The notes below the pieces were generated by a model that saw nothing but the letters and a program-made list of their open reading frames with translations, was not told the origin of the DNA and ran no database searches. A stretch of DNA of 64,000 bases from Roseiarcus sp963730555 (lineage in GTDB: Bacteria; Pseudomonadota; Alphaproteobacteria; Rhizobiales; Beijerinckiaceae): positions 1 through 64,000 of the forward strand of contig CAVSSS010000020.1 of assembly GCA_963730555.1 (NCBI GenBank). The letters are read 5' to 3'. Below are positions 44,216 through 52,741 of this stretch, piece after piece. The position numbers were made by a program, and so were the translations under genes. Each line of letters starts with the position of its first letter. Within the stretch, counting starts at the first letter, position 1.

Positions 44216-44479
44216 ATGACGGCGGATGCTGAAGTTGGTTGGATCGCGGCCATCATCATCGGCGGAATTGCTGGCTGGCTGGCCGAGCAATTCATGAAGA
44301 GCGACATGGGATTGCTGATGAACATCGTGCTCGGCGTCGTTGGTGCGGCGATCGCCAGCGCCATTCTCAGTCTTTTTGGGATCGTGCTCGGCGGATGGAT
44401 CGGCTACCTGGTTCTCGGATTTATCGGCGCTTGTATATTGATCTGGATCGTTCGCGCCGTTCGGGGCCGCACAGCCTGA
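44216..44479 (+). CDS. GlsB/YeaQ/YmgE family small membrane protein
   Basis: The protein has 87 residues from the ATG at 44216, with GAGGAG ten bases upstream. Three membrane helices cover almost the whole chain: GWIAAIIIGGIAGWLAEQFM, LLMNIVLGVVGAAIASAIL, and WIGYLVLGFIGACILIWIVR. The pattern of Gly-rich helices and the polar loop KSDMG is that of the transglycosylase-associated/GlsB family. Members are stress-induced in several bacteria; the biochemical role is unknown. Confidence 0.9.
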   Translation: MTADAEVGWIAAIIIGGIAGWLAEQFMKSDMGLLMNIVLGVVGAAIASAILSLFGIVLGGWIGYLVLGFIGACILIWIVRAVRGRTA

Positions 44480-44538
44480 GGCCCTGCGCGCCGCGGCAGG
44501 GAGCCCACAGCTAGAGCAAACCGCATATTGTTGGAATC

Positions 44539-44627
44539 GTCATCGCGAGGAGCGAAGCGACGCGGCGATCCAGGAGTTGCGGGGTGCCCTGCGTTCCCCT
44601 GGATTGCTTCGCTTCGCTCGCAATGAC
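44539..44627. repeat. REP-like inverted repeat, full copy
   Basis: Two arms face each other: GTCATCGCGAGGAGCGAAGC at 44539 and, complementary, GCTTCGCTTCGCTCGCAATGAC ending at 44627, with GATCCAGG/CCTGGATT continuing the pairing inside. It may form a long hairpin in the transcript of the GlsB-like gene. A half copy lies 0.6 kb away. Confidence 0.7.
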
Positions 44628-44657
44628 GATCGTGGTTCGAACCAAATACAATTTACT

Positions 44658-44985
44658 CTAACGCACGCTCGAGAACGACGTGGGCTGCAGAATCGAGTTC
44701 GAAAAACTCGCGAGAATCGGCCCGTCCTTTTCGCTCTCCGCTCGCGCGGCGATCCATTCAGGGTCGCTCAGAAACGCGGTCCATTTCTGCTCGCGTTCGG
44801 CCAGTGATTCCCAGGCCAGAAGGTAAGTGAGGTCGTGGTTCGAACTCGCCGATCGCCGTCGTCCAGAAGCCAGCCTGTCGAATGCCATGCTTCTCCCAGA
44901 CCCGCAGCGTATGATTTTCGAACCGCTTCAATAACGCCGGCAGTCGATTGGGCAGGCAGTGATAAACGCGAAGCTCGTAAATCAT
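44658..44985 (-). pseudogene. NIPSNAP-family protein, frameshifted
   Basis: The start at 44985 gives MIYELRVYHCLPNRLPALLKRF, with HTLRVWEKHGIRQAGFWTTAIG, the usual NIPSNAP first half. A one-base shift near 44843 then moves to the frame reading SNHDLTYLLAWESLAEREQKW and AFLSDPEWIAARAESE, ending at 44658. Together they make a normal protein of about 108 residues. NIPSNAP proteins have a dimeric alpha-beta barrel fold and ill-defined roles. Sequencing error is a fair alternative. Confidence 0.82.
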
Positions 44986-45123
44986 TCAAAGACGCCCCTG
45001 TTGTCGTTGGCCGGGTGCCCGCGCGCATCCGCGATGGGTGAAGCGGCGGCGGCCGACCATCGCATGCCACGCCGCCCATCGACAACCGAGAGTGCGCCGA
45101 TTGCTGCTCAGTTCACGAAGGCG

Positions 45124-45363
45124 CTATGAAGGCGGCTTCCGAACTGGACGGCTGGTTTTCTTCACCAGCTTGTGCGTTCCGTACAAAAGGGGACCGAGCG
45201 TCCGTTTCAGTCCGCTGTACTCCGCACACCAACGATCGTATTCGACTTGCCGCATGCCGACCGAACGGAGCGCATCGCCGACCGGCACACCCTCCGCCGT
45301 CAACGCATCGACCATCTGAAGCCTCTGGACAATTTCCCTCGGGCTAAACTTCGACCTCATCAT
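45124..45363 (-). CDS. Stand-alone transposase-like helix-turn-helix protein
   Basis: The protein has 79 residues from the ATG at 45363. It reads RSKFSPREIVQRLQMVDALTAEG, ALRSVGMRQVEYDRWCAEYSGL, an IS3 OrfA-type helix-turn-helix in which the usual zipper helix is replaced by a short basic tail (KLVKKTSRPVRKPPS). No OrfB or inverted repeats are seen nearby. It is either a remnant of an IS3 element or a domesticated DNA-binding protein. Confidence 0.6.
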   Translation of the reverse strand: MMRSKFSPREIVQRLQMVDALTAEGVPVGDALRSVGMRQVEYDRWCAEYSGLKRTLGPLLYGTHKLVKKTSRPVRKPPS

Positions 45364-45729
45364 CGCCACCCCGGACGGCGCTTCACGCCGCAAGAGAGCG
45401 ACCGCCTCCAGCGGTCAAGGGCGGAACAATGCGCTTCGCCGGCTATACAGAGCTTCGCCGGCTCATTAAGCTTTCTCAACAAACCATATTGCGTTCGAAA
45501 TCGCGTGATCCCGAGAGGGCTAGCGGAACCCACTCGCGAACATTGGGCAGCGACGAAACGCTTGGCGAGCCCGACGCCCGGCGATCCGCGCCAATGAACA
45601 AAATTTAATTTCGTGGCCAGCGCGAGGTGAGGCGGAGCATGGTTACCCTTGCCTCCAGGGCGCGAGCACGCCTGGGAGGTTATGCGTTCTGGCGTAGTCG
45701 CGCTTCTAATCGTGAAACGGAGAAGCCCT
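45364..45729. other. Intergenic region, no gene seen
   Basis: These 366 bases carry only short frames without domains. The segment before 45730 must hold the promoter of the DUF1344 gene, and a purine-rich ribosome site (GGAGAAGCCCTATG) lies just upstream of its start. I see no repeats. Confidence 0.35.
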
Positions 45730-45984
45730 ATGCGAATGTTTGTAGGCGCCGTCTTGGCGACGGCTTTGCTCGGCGCGGCGTCTGTTGCTTACGCGGCCGA
45801 CGCCACCGGTAAGATCAAGAGCCTGGATACGACCAAGGATATGGTCACCCTTGACAATGGCTCGAGTTACGTCGCGCCCAAGAGCGTGACGCTCTCCGGC
45901 CTCAAGGTCGGCGAGAAGGTGACGGTGAGTTACACCAAGTCCGGCGATAAGATGGACGTCACCTCGATCAAGCCTGCAACTTGA
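45730..45984 (+). CDS. DUF1344 family exported protein
   Basis: The protein has 84 residues from the ATG at 45730, preceded by GGAGAAGC. A clear signal peptide (MRMFVGAVLATALLGAASVAYA, cleavage after AYA) is followed by a small beta-rich domain (GKIKSLDTTKDMVTLDNGSSYVAPKSV, GLKVGEKVTVSYTKSGDKMDVTSI), matching DUF1344 in length and pattern. It is periplasmic and common in Hyphomicrobiales. Function unknown; the fold suggests a small OB-like or barrel domain. A terminator-like hairpin follows at 46019. Confidence 0.88.
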   Translation: MRMFVGAVLATALLGAASVAYAADATGKIKSLDTTKDMVTLDNGSSYVAPKSVTLSGLKVGEKVTVSYTKSGDKMDVTSIKPAT

Positions 45985-46018
45985 CGGCTTCCCATCACTG
46001 GTGACGCCGTTGAGTGTG

Positions 46019-46044
46019 AGCCGCCGGTCATGCCGGCGGCTTTG
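46019..46044 (+). terminator. Hairpin after the DUF1344 gene
   Basis: The perfect 9-bp stem AGCCGCCGG / CCGGCGGCT has a 5-base loop (46019-46041), followed by TTGC. The T run is weak, so it may be a partial intrinsic terminator. Confidence 0.5.
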
Positions 46045-46208
46045 CGAGCGGCGCTCCAGCCAAGGCGTCATGGTGTTGGAAAGTTCACCGCTGACCGTCA
46101 ACGCGCTCGCGACGCGATCGGCACGCCTCTACGGAGAGGCGCGCCTCGTCAAACTTCCGACATCACCTCCACACCATTTCCTCCCCGGGTCCGATCTGGC
46201 GAAACGCA

Positions 46209-46985
46209 ATGCATGACCTCGCCCTGGTCGACACGGGTCGGTCCGCTCGGCCCCGGAGCATCGAAATGAGGGCGGCGCTGGATCTCTTGCGCCGAATTCC
46301 CGGTCGGGCGCCGCGCCGAATTGCCGACGTGTACGGAGGAAGAGGGTCGATGAGGGCGCTACTGGCTCGTCGGTTTCCTCACGCCGAGATCGAGACCATT
46401 GACCTTTCGCAATCGACCGATCGTGCTGCGGAACCCGGCCCCGACCGGGTTCATCACGGCGCGGCCGGCCGCTGCCTGAGCAAGGGGGGCAAATTCGATC
46501 TGATCTGTTCCAACGGCTCGTTGGAGATGGCGCCGTCGCTGCCGCAATTGTTGCCCGAGCTTCTCGGGATGGTCACCGCGGATGGTTGCGTCGCGGCCGA
46601 ATTCCCCAACGATTTGTACGAGCCGAGCCGGGCGCTGATGCGAATGATCGCCGCCGACGGGCCGTGGGGAAAGACACTTCTGCCGATCGCCAAGACCAGG
46701 CCATTCAACGAAACGATGGAAGACCTCTATGCTGTTCTTGGTCCAATCTGCGCCACCGTCGACATCTGGGAAGCGACTTACCTCCACGCCATGGCGGGCG
46801 TCGCGGCGATTGTCGAATGGATGGAGGCGACGAGCCTCGCGCCGTTCCTGACGCCGCTTAGTGAAGCCGATCGTGGCGAGTTTCTCGATCGCTACGCCGC
46901 CGAATTGCGGCAGGCCTATCCCGCGCTCCCCGACGGCAAAGTTCTGTTCCGCTCGCGGCGGCTCTTCGTATTCGCGCAGCCGTAA
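46209..46985 (+). CDS. Methyltransferase, trans-aconitate 2-methyltransferase (Tam)-like
   Basis: The protein has 258 residues. The second half is strongly Tam-like: KTRPFNETMEDLYAVLGPICATVDIWEATYLHAM, IVEWMEATSLAPFL and AELRQAYPALPDGKVLF..RRLFVFA. The SAM loop is degenerate, ADVYGGRGSMRALLARRFP instead of DLGCGPG, but IETIDLSQ and FDLICSNGSLEM keep the pattern. In Escherichia coli Tam methylates trans-aconitate. The altered loop leaves it open whether this copy binds SAM normally. Start at ATG 46209; an internal ATG at 46266 is possible. Confidence 0.8.
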   Translation: MHDLALVDTGRSARPRSIEMRAALDLLRRIPGRAPRRIADVYGGRGSMRALLARRFPHAEIETIDLSQSTDRAAEPGPDRVHHGAAGRCLSKGGKFDLICSNGSLEMAPSLPQLLPELLGMVTADGCVAAEFPNDLYEPSRALMRMIAADGPWGKTLLPIAKTRPFNETMEDLYAVLGPICATVDIWEATYLHAMAGVAAIVEWMEATSLAPFLTPLSEADRGEFLDRYAAELRQAYPALPDGKVLFRSRRLFVFAQP

Positions 46986-47002
46986 CGCGGCCGCGAGCCG
47001 GA

Positions 47003-47659
47003 TCACCGCGGTTTCGCCTTCATCGTGCGCGCCCAGAGAGCCTCCTCCATCCGTTCGGCGATCTCGCGCAGATAGGGGTTGCGCGCCTCGCGGCCGGCGC
47101 GACCGGAATTGAGGTCGCTCTGGAAGCCGTCGCGCTGCGGCCAGTGCTCGGCGAGCAGCTCGAAGCCAGCGTCTTCGATCGCCTCCACCGCCTTTGAGAA
47201 TTGCATCTCCGAGCGGCCGACTTTCGACAGGACGACCACGAGACGTCCCTCCGCGCCGCGCCGCGCGAGTTTGCGCGCGAGCGAAAGCGTGGGCCTCAGA
47301 TCATCGCCCGATACGCCAGTCGGCAGAAAGACGACGTCGCTGTCCTCGGCGATTTCGGTCGAGAGATCGTCGGCGAGACCGCGCGTGTCGGCGACGATGA
47401 AATCGGCGACTCCCTCCTCGCGGCGCAGCTTCTTGAGGCTTTTGAACGCGCGCGTGTCGACCTCCGGCTCGAGGCTCGCGCGCATACGCAGCGCCCCCCA
47501 CTCGACGCAGGTCAATTGATCGAGATCGAAGTCCGCAAGCAGCGTCTTGCGTCCGCGATGAAGCGCGCCCACCGCCAATAGGCGAGCGAGCGTGCTCTTG
47601 CCTACGCCCCCTTTCTGGCTGACGAACGCCGCGGTGGTCGGTGTTTTTGCTTTTGTCAT
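47003..47659 (-). CDS. ParA/MinD-type ATPase
   Basis: The protein has 218 residues from the ATG at 47659. The deviant Walker A AFVSQKGGVGKSTLARLLA is at about 11-29 with both Lys residues, Walker A' is TLLADFDLDQLTCVEW, and Walker B is DFIVADTRGLADD. It lacks the N-terminal helix-turn-helix of plasmid ParA and has no ParB neighbour, so it is an orphan of the ParA/chromosome-partition-like or protein-positioning type. Such orphans place chemotaxis clusters, carboxysomes or other cargo, but the partner here is not visible. The frame extends upstream without support. Confidence 0.88.
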   Translation of the reverse strand: MTKAKTPTTAAFVSQKGGVGKSTLARLLAVGALHRGRKTLLADFDLDQLTCVEWGALRMRASLEPEVDTRAFKSLKKLRREEGVADFIVADTRGLADDLSTEIAEDSDVVFLPTGVSGDDLRPTLSLARKLARRGAEGRLVVVLSKVGRSEMQFSKAVEAIEDAGFELLAEHWPQRDGFQSDLNSGRAGREARNPYLREIAERMEEALWARTMKAKPR

Positions 47660-47860
47660 TCTCGCGCCGTTTTGAACGCTTCGCCTCGTCGCGAAGGCGT
47701 ATCGCGTGATTCGGTAATGGTATTCGTTGGCGCTCAGATGACAAGCGTGTAACGAGCCGATCAACGGCTGATATACGCTATGTTTCAAAATGCACAGCGG
47801 GCGCGCCGACATTTCTTTGCGATGTTATGATCTTGGCTCAAACAGTGCGCAGCCTTGCGC

Positions 47861-48229
47861 TTATTTCGGTCGGTCGAAGTCTCCCATTTCGTAAAACGGA
47901 CGGATTTCGATCACCGATGGTCCGGGCATCGGATTGGGGCAACGCTTGACCCACTCAATCGCCTCGTTGAGATCGTGGACCTCCCAGATCCAATAGCCCG
48001 CGACAAGATCATGCACATTGGAAAATGGACCTTTGGTCACGGATCGATTCCCGCCTGAGAATTCGACGCGCGCTCCCTTCGCGCTTGGTTTGAGGCCAGC
48101 CGCATCGACGAAAATCCCGGCGTCCTTCAGCTGCTGGTTGTATGCTCCCATTTGCTCGAGCAGCTTAGGCGTCGGCATCTCGCCGTCCTCGCTCTCGTTC
48201 GTCGCCTTGACGATCACCATCACGCGCAT
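47861..48229 (-). CDS. YCII-related (YciI/DGPF) family protein
   Basis: The protein has 122 residues from the ATG at 48229. It begins MRVMVIVKATNESEDGEMP and has LLEQMGAYNQQLKDAGIFVDAAGLKPSAKG and KGPFSNVHDLVAGYWIWEVHDLNEAIEWVKRCP, the layout of the YCII/DGPF domain common in Hyphomicrobiales. The fold is a ferredoxin-like dimer; enzymatic role unknown. Genes of this family often sit beside VOC proteins, as here, where a VOC gene lies upstream on the same strand. Confidence 0.9.
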   Translation of the reverse strand: MRVMVIVKATNESEDGEMPTPKLLEQMGAYNQQLKDAGIFVDAAGLKPSAKGARVEFSGGNRSVTKGPFSNVHDLVAGYWIWEVHDLNEAIEWVKRCPNPMPGPSVIEIRPFYEMGDFDRPK

Positions 48230-48325
48230 CGTCGCTCCGATCAATTTGAGAAACATCTCGCCGGTGACCGTCTCAACGTCCGAGAGGCCGCTCTTCGGCC
48301 CCTCGCCGACTTGAAACGACCGCCG

Positions 48326-49114
48326 CTACTTCTTCGGCGCGACGAGCGCGAACATCGCGCCCTGGGGATCGAGTCCGTTGATGATCCAGCTTCCGCCTGG
48401 AACCTGCATCGGCCCGTGAATAACCTGGCCGCCTGCGGACTTCACCCGCTCCTGGGCCGCATCGATCGCATCGACGGTGATGTAATAGACCCAATGGGCG
48501 ACGGGCTCTTGAGGCATTTTCTTCATCATGCCGCCGGCCTGCTGACCTTTGGTGTTGAAGATCTGGTAGGTCCCCATGGCGCCCATCTGAATGGCTTCGC
48601 CCTTCGTCCAGCCGAACAGGCCTGAATAGAAGGCGAAGGACTTCTCCGGATTATCGCCGCCGTGCAACTCGTGCCAGCCAATATGGCCGGGCTTTGCGGG
48701 GTCCCGCTTCGGGGCTTCATCTCCGTCGCCTTTGAACAGCAAGAAGCCTGCGCCGCTCGGATCGCCGGCAACGGCGAAGGTCCCGACGTTGGGGATCTCG
48801 GCCGGCTCTCGATAGATGGCGCCGCCGGCGGCCTTGACCTTGTCGGCATAGGCTTTGACGTCGTTGACCGCGATATAGCCCATCCATGCCGGGCGCACGC
48901 CCATTTTCGCGGCGTCCTCAGGGATCGGCATCAACCCGCCGACCATGTCTTCGCCGGACTTTAGCAGCGTGTATGTCTGCGCGTTCATCGTGTTGGGCTC
49001 GAGGCTCCAGCCGACGACTTTTGAATAGAATTTCTCGGCTCCGGGAAGATCGTTCGACATCTGGTCGTACCAGACGAATGTGCCGAGCACGTCCGATTGA
49101 TTAGCGTTCGCCAT
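48326..49114 (-). CDS. VOC-family (glyoxalase-like) protein with two VOC modules
   Basis: The protein has 262 residues from the ATG at 49114 (with AAGGAGGAAA just upstream). Two glyoxalase/bleomycin-resistance modules lie in line: TFVWYDQMSNDLPGAEKFYSKVVGWSL (about 12-38) to AGDPSGAGFLLFKG, and GHIGWHELHGGDNPEKSFAFYSGLFGWTK (about 143-171) to DPQGAMFALVAP. The VOC fold binds a divalent metal, though the ligand residues vary. It is most like the tandem VOC proteins described as hydroxylases or uncharacterised in actinobacteria and rhizobia. Function unknown. Confidence 0.88.
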   Translation of the reverse strand: MANANQSDVLGTFVWYDQMSNDLPGAEKFYSKVVGWSLEPNTMNAQTYTLLKSGEDMVGGLMPIPEDAAKMGVRPAWMGYIAVNDVKAYADKVKAAGGAIYREPAEIPNVGTFAVAGDPSGAGFLLFKGDGDEAPKRDPAKPGHIGWHELHGGDNPEKSFAFYSGLFGWTKGEAIQMGAMGTYQIFNTKGQQAGGMMKKMPQEPVAHWVYYITVDAIDAAQERVKSAGGQVIHGPMQVPGGSWIINGLDPQGAMFALVAPKK

Positions 49115-49148
49115 ATTTTCCTCCTTCAGTTTGCCGCGAGGGCTTGGT

Positions 49149-50102
49149 CTACTGACGAATGTCGACTTCCGCATGACGCGGCCCCGCGCCAGGCGCGTTG
49201 AGCGGAGAGGAATTGGTCGGCCCGTCGATAGCTTCATGCCGTTCATTGAGCGCGTTGAAGACCCTCGTCGGCACGCGCAAGTTGTCATCCTTTTCATAGC
49301 GCCGTCGCAGGTCTGCAAATGCGCTGTCAGGGTCGCGCGTCAGCGCGGCCAACTCATCAAAATATGCCGGATCGAATTCCTCTTGTGGCGCTGGCTGCGC
49401 GCCCCAGACGTCCCAGGGCGCCATCTCCATCTTGTTGAGCGCCGCCATGTCGCGGACAAGGCTGCCGGCGACGAACCAGAGGCCGCGAAGGCCCGCGAAA
49501 GAAATGCCGAACCGCCGCTCGTCGGCTTCGCCGCTACGGCAGCGGCGCCACGCTTCCCCAGCGGTCAGAAACTGCGTTCGAGGCAGATCGAGCGTGTCGA
49601 AGCCTATGTCGAGCCGTCGCCGCCAGACCTCATCGATCTGTGGATCCGCCAGGCGCCATCGGCGGTCTCGCGCATCCCAGTATTCGCACACCCAATAATC
49701 CTCGAAACCCGGCGGATTGAAATAGGCGGCGAATCCGCAACGCGAGCGCGCCGGCACGGCCTTCGCGCGCAGCATCGTCACAAGCATGAGCGCGAACGCG
49801 TTGCAGCGTCCAAGCAGCCGACGCTCCGGCGATCTGGCGATGTGCAAAGGCCTGTCGTCGAGCTCAACTATGCTCGCAAGCCGCTCGGCGATCGGGCGCA
49901 AATGGATCTCGGTCAGGCGACTTTCTGGAGGCTCGAAACCGTAAAACTCGCGCGCAACCACGTCATAGATTCCGAAGCCCTGGATGACGCGGGTCAAGGC
50001 GGCCACGTCACTGGGAAGCGATTCGATGACCGCGCCCGCTTCGCCAGGCTCAGTCATCGGACTGTGGGAGGCGTAGAAAGCAAGGATGCCGACGGCGTCC
50101 AT
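49149..50102 (-). CDS. Transglutaminase-like superfamily protein
   Basis: The protein has 317 residues. A Cys-centred core (GRCNAFALMLVTMLRAKAVPARSRCGFAAYFNP at about 100-132) is followed by YWVCEYWDARDRRWRLADPQIDE, the Cys ... Glu/Asp arrangement of transglutaminase-like cysteine peptidases. The catalytic His-Asp pair would be expected in the second block, where a Trp/Asp-rich strand is seen but the His is not obvious, so activity is uncertain. Long C-terminal helices follow. No signal peptide. It lies 34 bases upstream of the VOC gene on the same strand. Confidence 0.75.
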   Translation of the reverse strand: MDAVGILAFYASHSPMTEPGEAGAVIESLPSDVAALTRVIQGFGIYDVVAREFYGFEPPESRLTEIHLRPIAERLASIVELDDRPLHIARSPERRLLGRCNAFALMLVTMLRAKAVPARSRCGFAAYFNPPGFEDYWVCEYWDARDRRWRLADPQIDEVWRRRLDIGFDTLDLPRTQFLTAGEAWRRCRSGEADERRFGISFAGLRGLWFVAGSLVRDMAALNKMEMAPWDVWGAQPAPQEEFDPAYFDELAALTRDPDSAFADLRRRYEKDDNLRVPTRVFNALNERHEAIDGPTNSSPLNAPGAGPRHAEVDIRQ

Positions 50103-50180
50103 GTAACCTTCCTTATCGGATGCTTCGTCTTCCGAAAGCCAAGGACCCGTCGTGGAATCAGGCGTTGTTAGCTCTGACGC

Positions 50181-50657
50181 CTAGTTCGGCGCTGCGGCCG
50201 CTTTCATTTGAGCGACGTCGAGTTTCTTCATGCTCATGACCGCCCGCATGACGCGATCGGTGCGCTCGGCGCCTCCCCCCAACAGCTCCGGGAGCATACG
50301 TGGGACGATTTGCCAGGAGACGCCGAACTTGTCGGTGAGCCAGCCGCACTGGACGTGCTCGCCGCCCTCAGCGAGCTTCTCCCACAGCGCGTCGATCTCA
50401 GCCTGGTCGTCGCAATTGACCATCAGCGACAGCGCCGGCGTAAATTTGTATTGCGGGCCGCCGTTCAGGGCCAACAGATGCTGGCCGTCGATCTCGAATA
50501 GAATTGTCATCACGGCGCCTTTCCGGCCAGCGGCGAAGTCGCCATAGCGCGCGGTCGATATGATGCGGCTGTTCGGAAAAATGGAGAGGTAGTGAGCGAC
50601 CGCCTCCTCCGCGTTGAAATTGAACCAGAGGCAGGGCGTGATTTTCTGCTCGGTCAT
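50181..50657 (-). CDS. VOC-family PhnB-like protein
   Basis: The protein has 158 residues. MTEQKITPCLWFNFNAEEAVAHYLSIFPNSRI and TARYGD...G, then LLALNGGPQYKFTPALSLMVNCDDQAEIDALWEKLAEGG and CGWLTDKFGVSWQIVPRML, form the PhnB/3-demethylubiquinone-9 methyltransferase-like VOC module (PF06983). The old methyltransferase name is misleading, because no SAM motif is present. The enzymatic role is unknown. It is intact and stands between the transglutaminase-like gene and TetR. Confidence 0.92.
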   Translation of the reverse strand: MTEQKITPCLWFNFNAEEAVAHYLSIFPNSRIISTARYGDFAAGRKGAVMTILFEIDGQHLLALNGGPQYKFTPALSLMVNCDDQAEIDALWEKLAEGGEHVQCGWLTDKFGVSWQIVPRMLPELLGGGAERTDRVMRAVMSMKKLDVAQMKAAAAPN

Positions 50658-50886
50658 CGGGTCCGTCTCCTCCTTGGCAGCGCATCAAGGCGCGGTCTTG
50701 GGCCAACGATCTAGGACCGCCCCGCCTGTTGGCAGGAGCGTCTCGAAATATCGCTTGAGATGGTCGAAGCAGTCGGCGGCGACGCTAGGGCCGTGCAGCC
50801 TCTGACCGGACGCCGCGGCCCTTGTCGCTTTCGCCGATATGCTCCCAGTTTGCCGGTCCGATCCCATAGCAGGGGGCCCATACCAA

Positions 50887-51603
50887 CTAGTCGGTACGCT
50901 TGTCAAGCCGAAACTCCGCCCGTGCGCGGACGGTTTGGCGTCGGCAGGCAGCGGCTAGCGATTGTTCGGCTCCACAAATGGTCGTCACGGCGTCGTCGAT
51001 GATCTGGGCGATTTCAGCTCGCGGAATGCGGGCGCGCGCCCGGATCGACAGCGTGTGGAGGGTCGCCGTCGCCATCCGCGCGAGGCGGCGCGGATCCGCG
51101 ACTTGCGTCAATTCGCCCGCCGCGCGCGCATCGGCGAACAGGCGCCCGAACGCGCGATCCGCGCCGTCGATCGCCTCGCCGACGAGGCTATGAAGGTCCG
51201 GATCCGCGATCGCCTCGGAGGCGGCGCTCAGCACCGTGAAGCAGCCGCGCGGGCCGTTCGGGCCGCTGAGGTAAAGATCAAGCGCGGCGGTGAGAATGCG
51301 CCTCAGCTTCGTCCGCAGTGGCTCGCGTACCGCAAATAGCGGCGCGAATGACTCGTTCATGCGCTTTCGGTATTGGCCGTAAGCCTGCAGGTAGAGCGCG
51401 CGCTTGTCGCCGAAGGCGCCGTAGAGGCTCGGGCGGTTCAAGCCCGTCGCCGCGCTGACGTCATCGAGCGAGGTGGCGGCGAATCCGTCACTCCAAAAGA
51501 CGTCCATCGCCTGGACCAGCGCCGTCTCGGGCTCAAAGGCGCGCGGCCGGCCACGCTTCCGCGAAGCGGCATTGGGAGCCTCACGCGCAGTTTTTTGTAC
51601 CAT
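50887..51603 (-). CDS. TetR/AcrR-family transcriptional regulator
   Basis: The protein has 238 residues. The N-terminal helix-turn-helix is clear: RGRPRAFEPETALVQAMDVFWSDGF, ATSLDDVSAATGLNRPSLYGAFGDKRALYLQAYGQY. The C-terminus has the TetR_C-type helices (AAGELTQVADPRRLARMATATLHTLSI). It is divergent from the glutathione transferase gene with 67 bases between the starts, the usual arrangement for a repressor that controls its neighbour and itself. Ligand unknown. Confidence 0.93.
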   Translation of the reverse strand: MVQKTAREAPNAASRKRGRPRAFEPETALVQAMDVFWSDGFAATSLDDVSAATGLNRPSLYGAFGDKRALYLQAYGQYRKRMNESFAPLFAVREPLRTKLRRILTAALDLYLSGPNGPRGCFTVLSAASEAIADPDLHSLVGEAIDGADRAFGRLFADARAAGELTQVADPRRLARMATATLHTLSIRARARIPRAEIAQIIDDAVTTICGAEQSLAAACRRQTVRARAEFRLDKRTD

Positions 51604-51670
51604 GTCGCATAAAACTCTTGACTGTAGTTATTATATGCGAAAGAGTACAAAAATTGCAACGGAGGAACCC
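51604..51670. promoter_or_regulatory. Divergent TetR / GST promoter region
   Basis: These 67 bases separate the two starts and are A/T-rich compared with the surroundings. A TTGACT at about 51614 and TATTATAT-like sequence follow, in the direction of the GST gene, with GGAGGA before its ATG. The short space means any TetR operator must overlap both promoters. Boxes are assigned by eye only. Confidence 0.4.
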
Positions 51671-52318
51671 ATGGAGCTCTATTTCGCCCCGCTTGCCTGC
51701 TCGATGTCGGCTCGCATCGCGCTGGCCGAAGCCGGCGCCGCGATCGATCTCGTCGAGGTCGACACCCGCGCCGGACGCATCCTTAAGACCAGCGGCGACT
51801 ATCGCGCCATCAATCCGCTCGGCTACGTGCCGGCGCTGAGACTCGACGACGGAACCGTGCTGACCGAGAATTCGGCCATCCTGCAATATATCGCCGACCA
51901 ATATCCCGAGGCTCAACTTGCGCCGCCCGCCTCCGATCGCGTCGGGCGCGCGAAGCTCAGGCAATGGCTGAGCTTCATCGGCGCCGAACTTCACAAGAGC
52001 CTTATGACGCCGCTGCTCGGCACCAACACTCCGCCCGAGGTGAAGGCCTGGACGGTGAACAGATACGCTCCGCGCCTCGCCTATCTCGACGCCAAGTTGA
52101 AGGGCCGGGAATTCCTGCTCGACCGCTTCAGCGTCGCGGACGGTTACCTCACAACAGTCCTGAACTGGACGCGGGCGACGCCGGAGATCGACCTCTCCGC
52201 CTATCCCAACGTGAAAGCCTATCTCGAGCCCATGCGCGCGAGGCCGAGCGTCGCCGCGGCTTTGGCGACCGAACTTCCGCTGTTCCACGCGGAAGTCGCG
52301 CGGCGCAAGGCGGCGTGA
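51671..52318 (+). CDS. Glutathione S-transferase family protein
   Basis: The protein has 215 residues from the ATG at 51671, with GGAGGAA just upstream; the longer frame is antisense to tetR. The thioredoxin-like N-domain has MELYFAPLACSMSARIALAEAG (the S/C-x-x-S active-site region), NPLGYVPALRLDDG (cis-Pro) and LTENSAILQYIA (the E-S glutathione contact). The C-domain has FLLDRFSVADGYLTTVL. This is the beta-like class, near GstA of Proteus and rhizobia. It is a cytoplasmic detoxification enzyme, likely derepressed when TetR binds its ligand. Confidence 0.94.
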   Translation: MELYFAPLACSMSARIALAEAGAAIDLVEVDTRAGRILKTSGDYRAINPLGYVPALRLDDGTVLTENSAILQYIADQYPEAQLAPPASDRVGRAKLRQWLSFIGAELHKSLMTPLLGTNTPPEVKAWTVNRYAPRLAYLDAKLKGREFLLDRFSVADGYLTTVLNWTRATPEIDLSAYPNVKAYLEPMRARPSVAAALATELPLFHAEVARRKAA

Positions 52319-52741
52319 CGCGGAGCGCCCCGAAGTGCTGGATGGGGGCTGCTATCCCCAAATCCTCGCACTGCAATCCAGTGACGACGATAAGCGCGGC
52401 TGGCGGTGCGGGTTATGGCGAGGTCTCCGAGCGCAAGGTTGAGCGCCGTTCGGGATATTCCAAGGATTGCGCGAGAAGCATCACAACCGTTGACGCGGCG
52501 CATTTCTCGTGGCTTCACTATTGACTGCGCTTAGAAGTTAAATATTATCACACATCTGGCGCGCTAATATCCCGGCTTGGTGCGCGCGTCGCCCCGCGCC
52601 GGAAGCCGCAGCCGGCGCGGGGCTTTTTTCAACGATTATCGCCTCAAGAAGAGCGCTTCGATAGAAGTCGCCGGCCGTTGTCCGGAACCTTCGACTCGGG
52701 GCTGCGTTTGCTCCTTGGACAACAGCCAAGGAGAATTCCTT
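52319..52741. other. Intergenic region after the GST gene
   Basis: No supported gene. It contains a strong terminator at 52592-52628 and, next to the PRC-barrel start, a ribosome site (AAGGAGAATTCCTTATG). An A/T-rich part near 52530-52560 may hold the promoter of the next gene, in which case the terminator hairpin would lie in its leader. Confidence 0.4.
52592..52628 (+). terminator. Rho-independent terminator
   Basis: The perfect 11-bp stem CCCCGCGCCGG / CCGGCGCGGGG has a 9-base loop and is followed by CTTTTTT. It is a textbook intrinsic terminator on the plus strand. It would end transcripts coming from the GST gene about 270 bases upstream. Confidence 0.85.

Noticed and set aside
49131..50171. 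346-residue plus-strand frame
   Set aside because: Antisense to the transglutaminase-like gene and without any domain.
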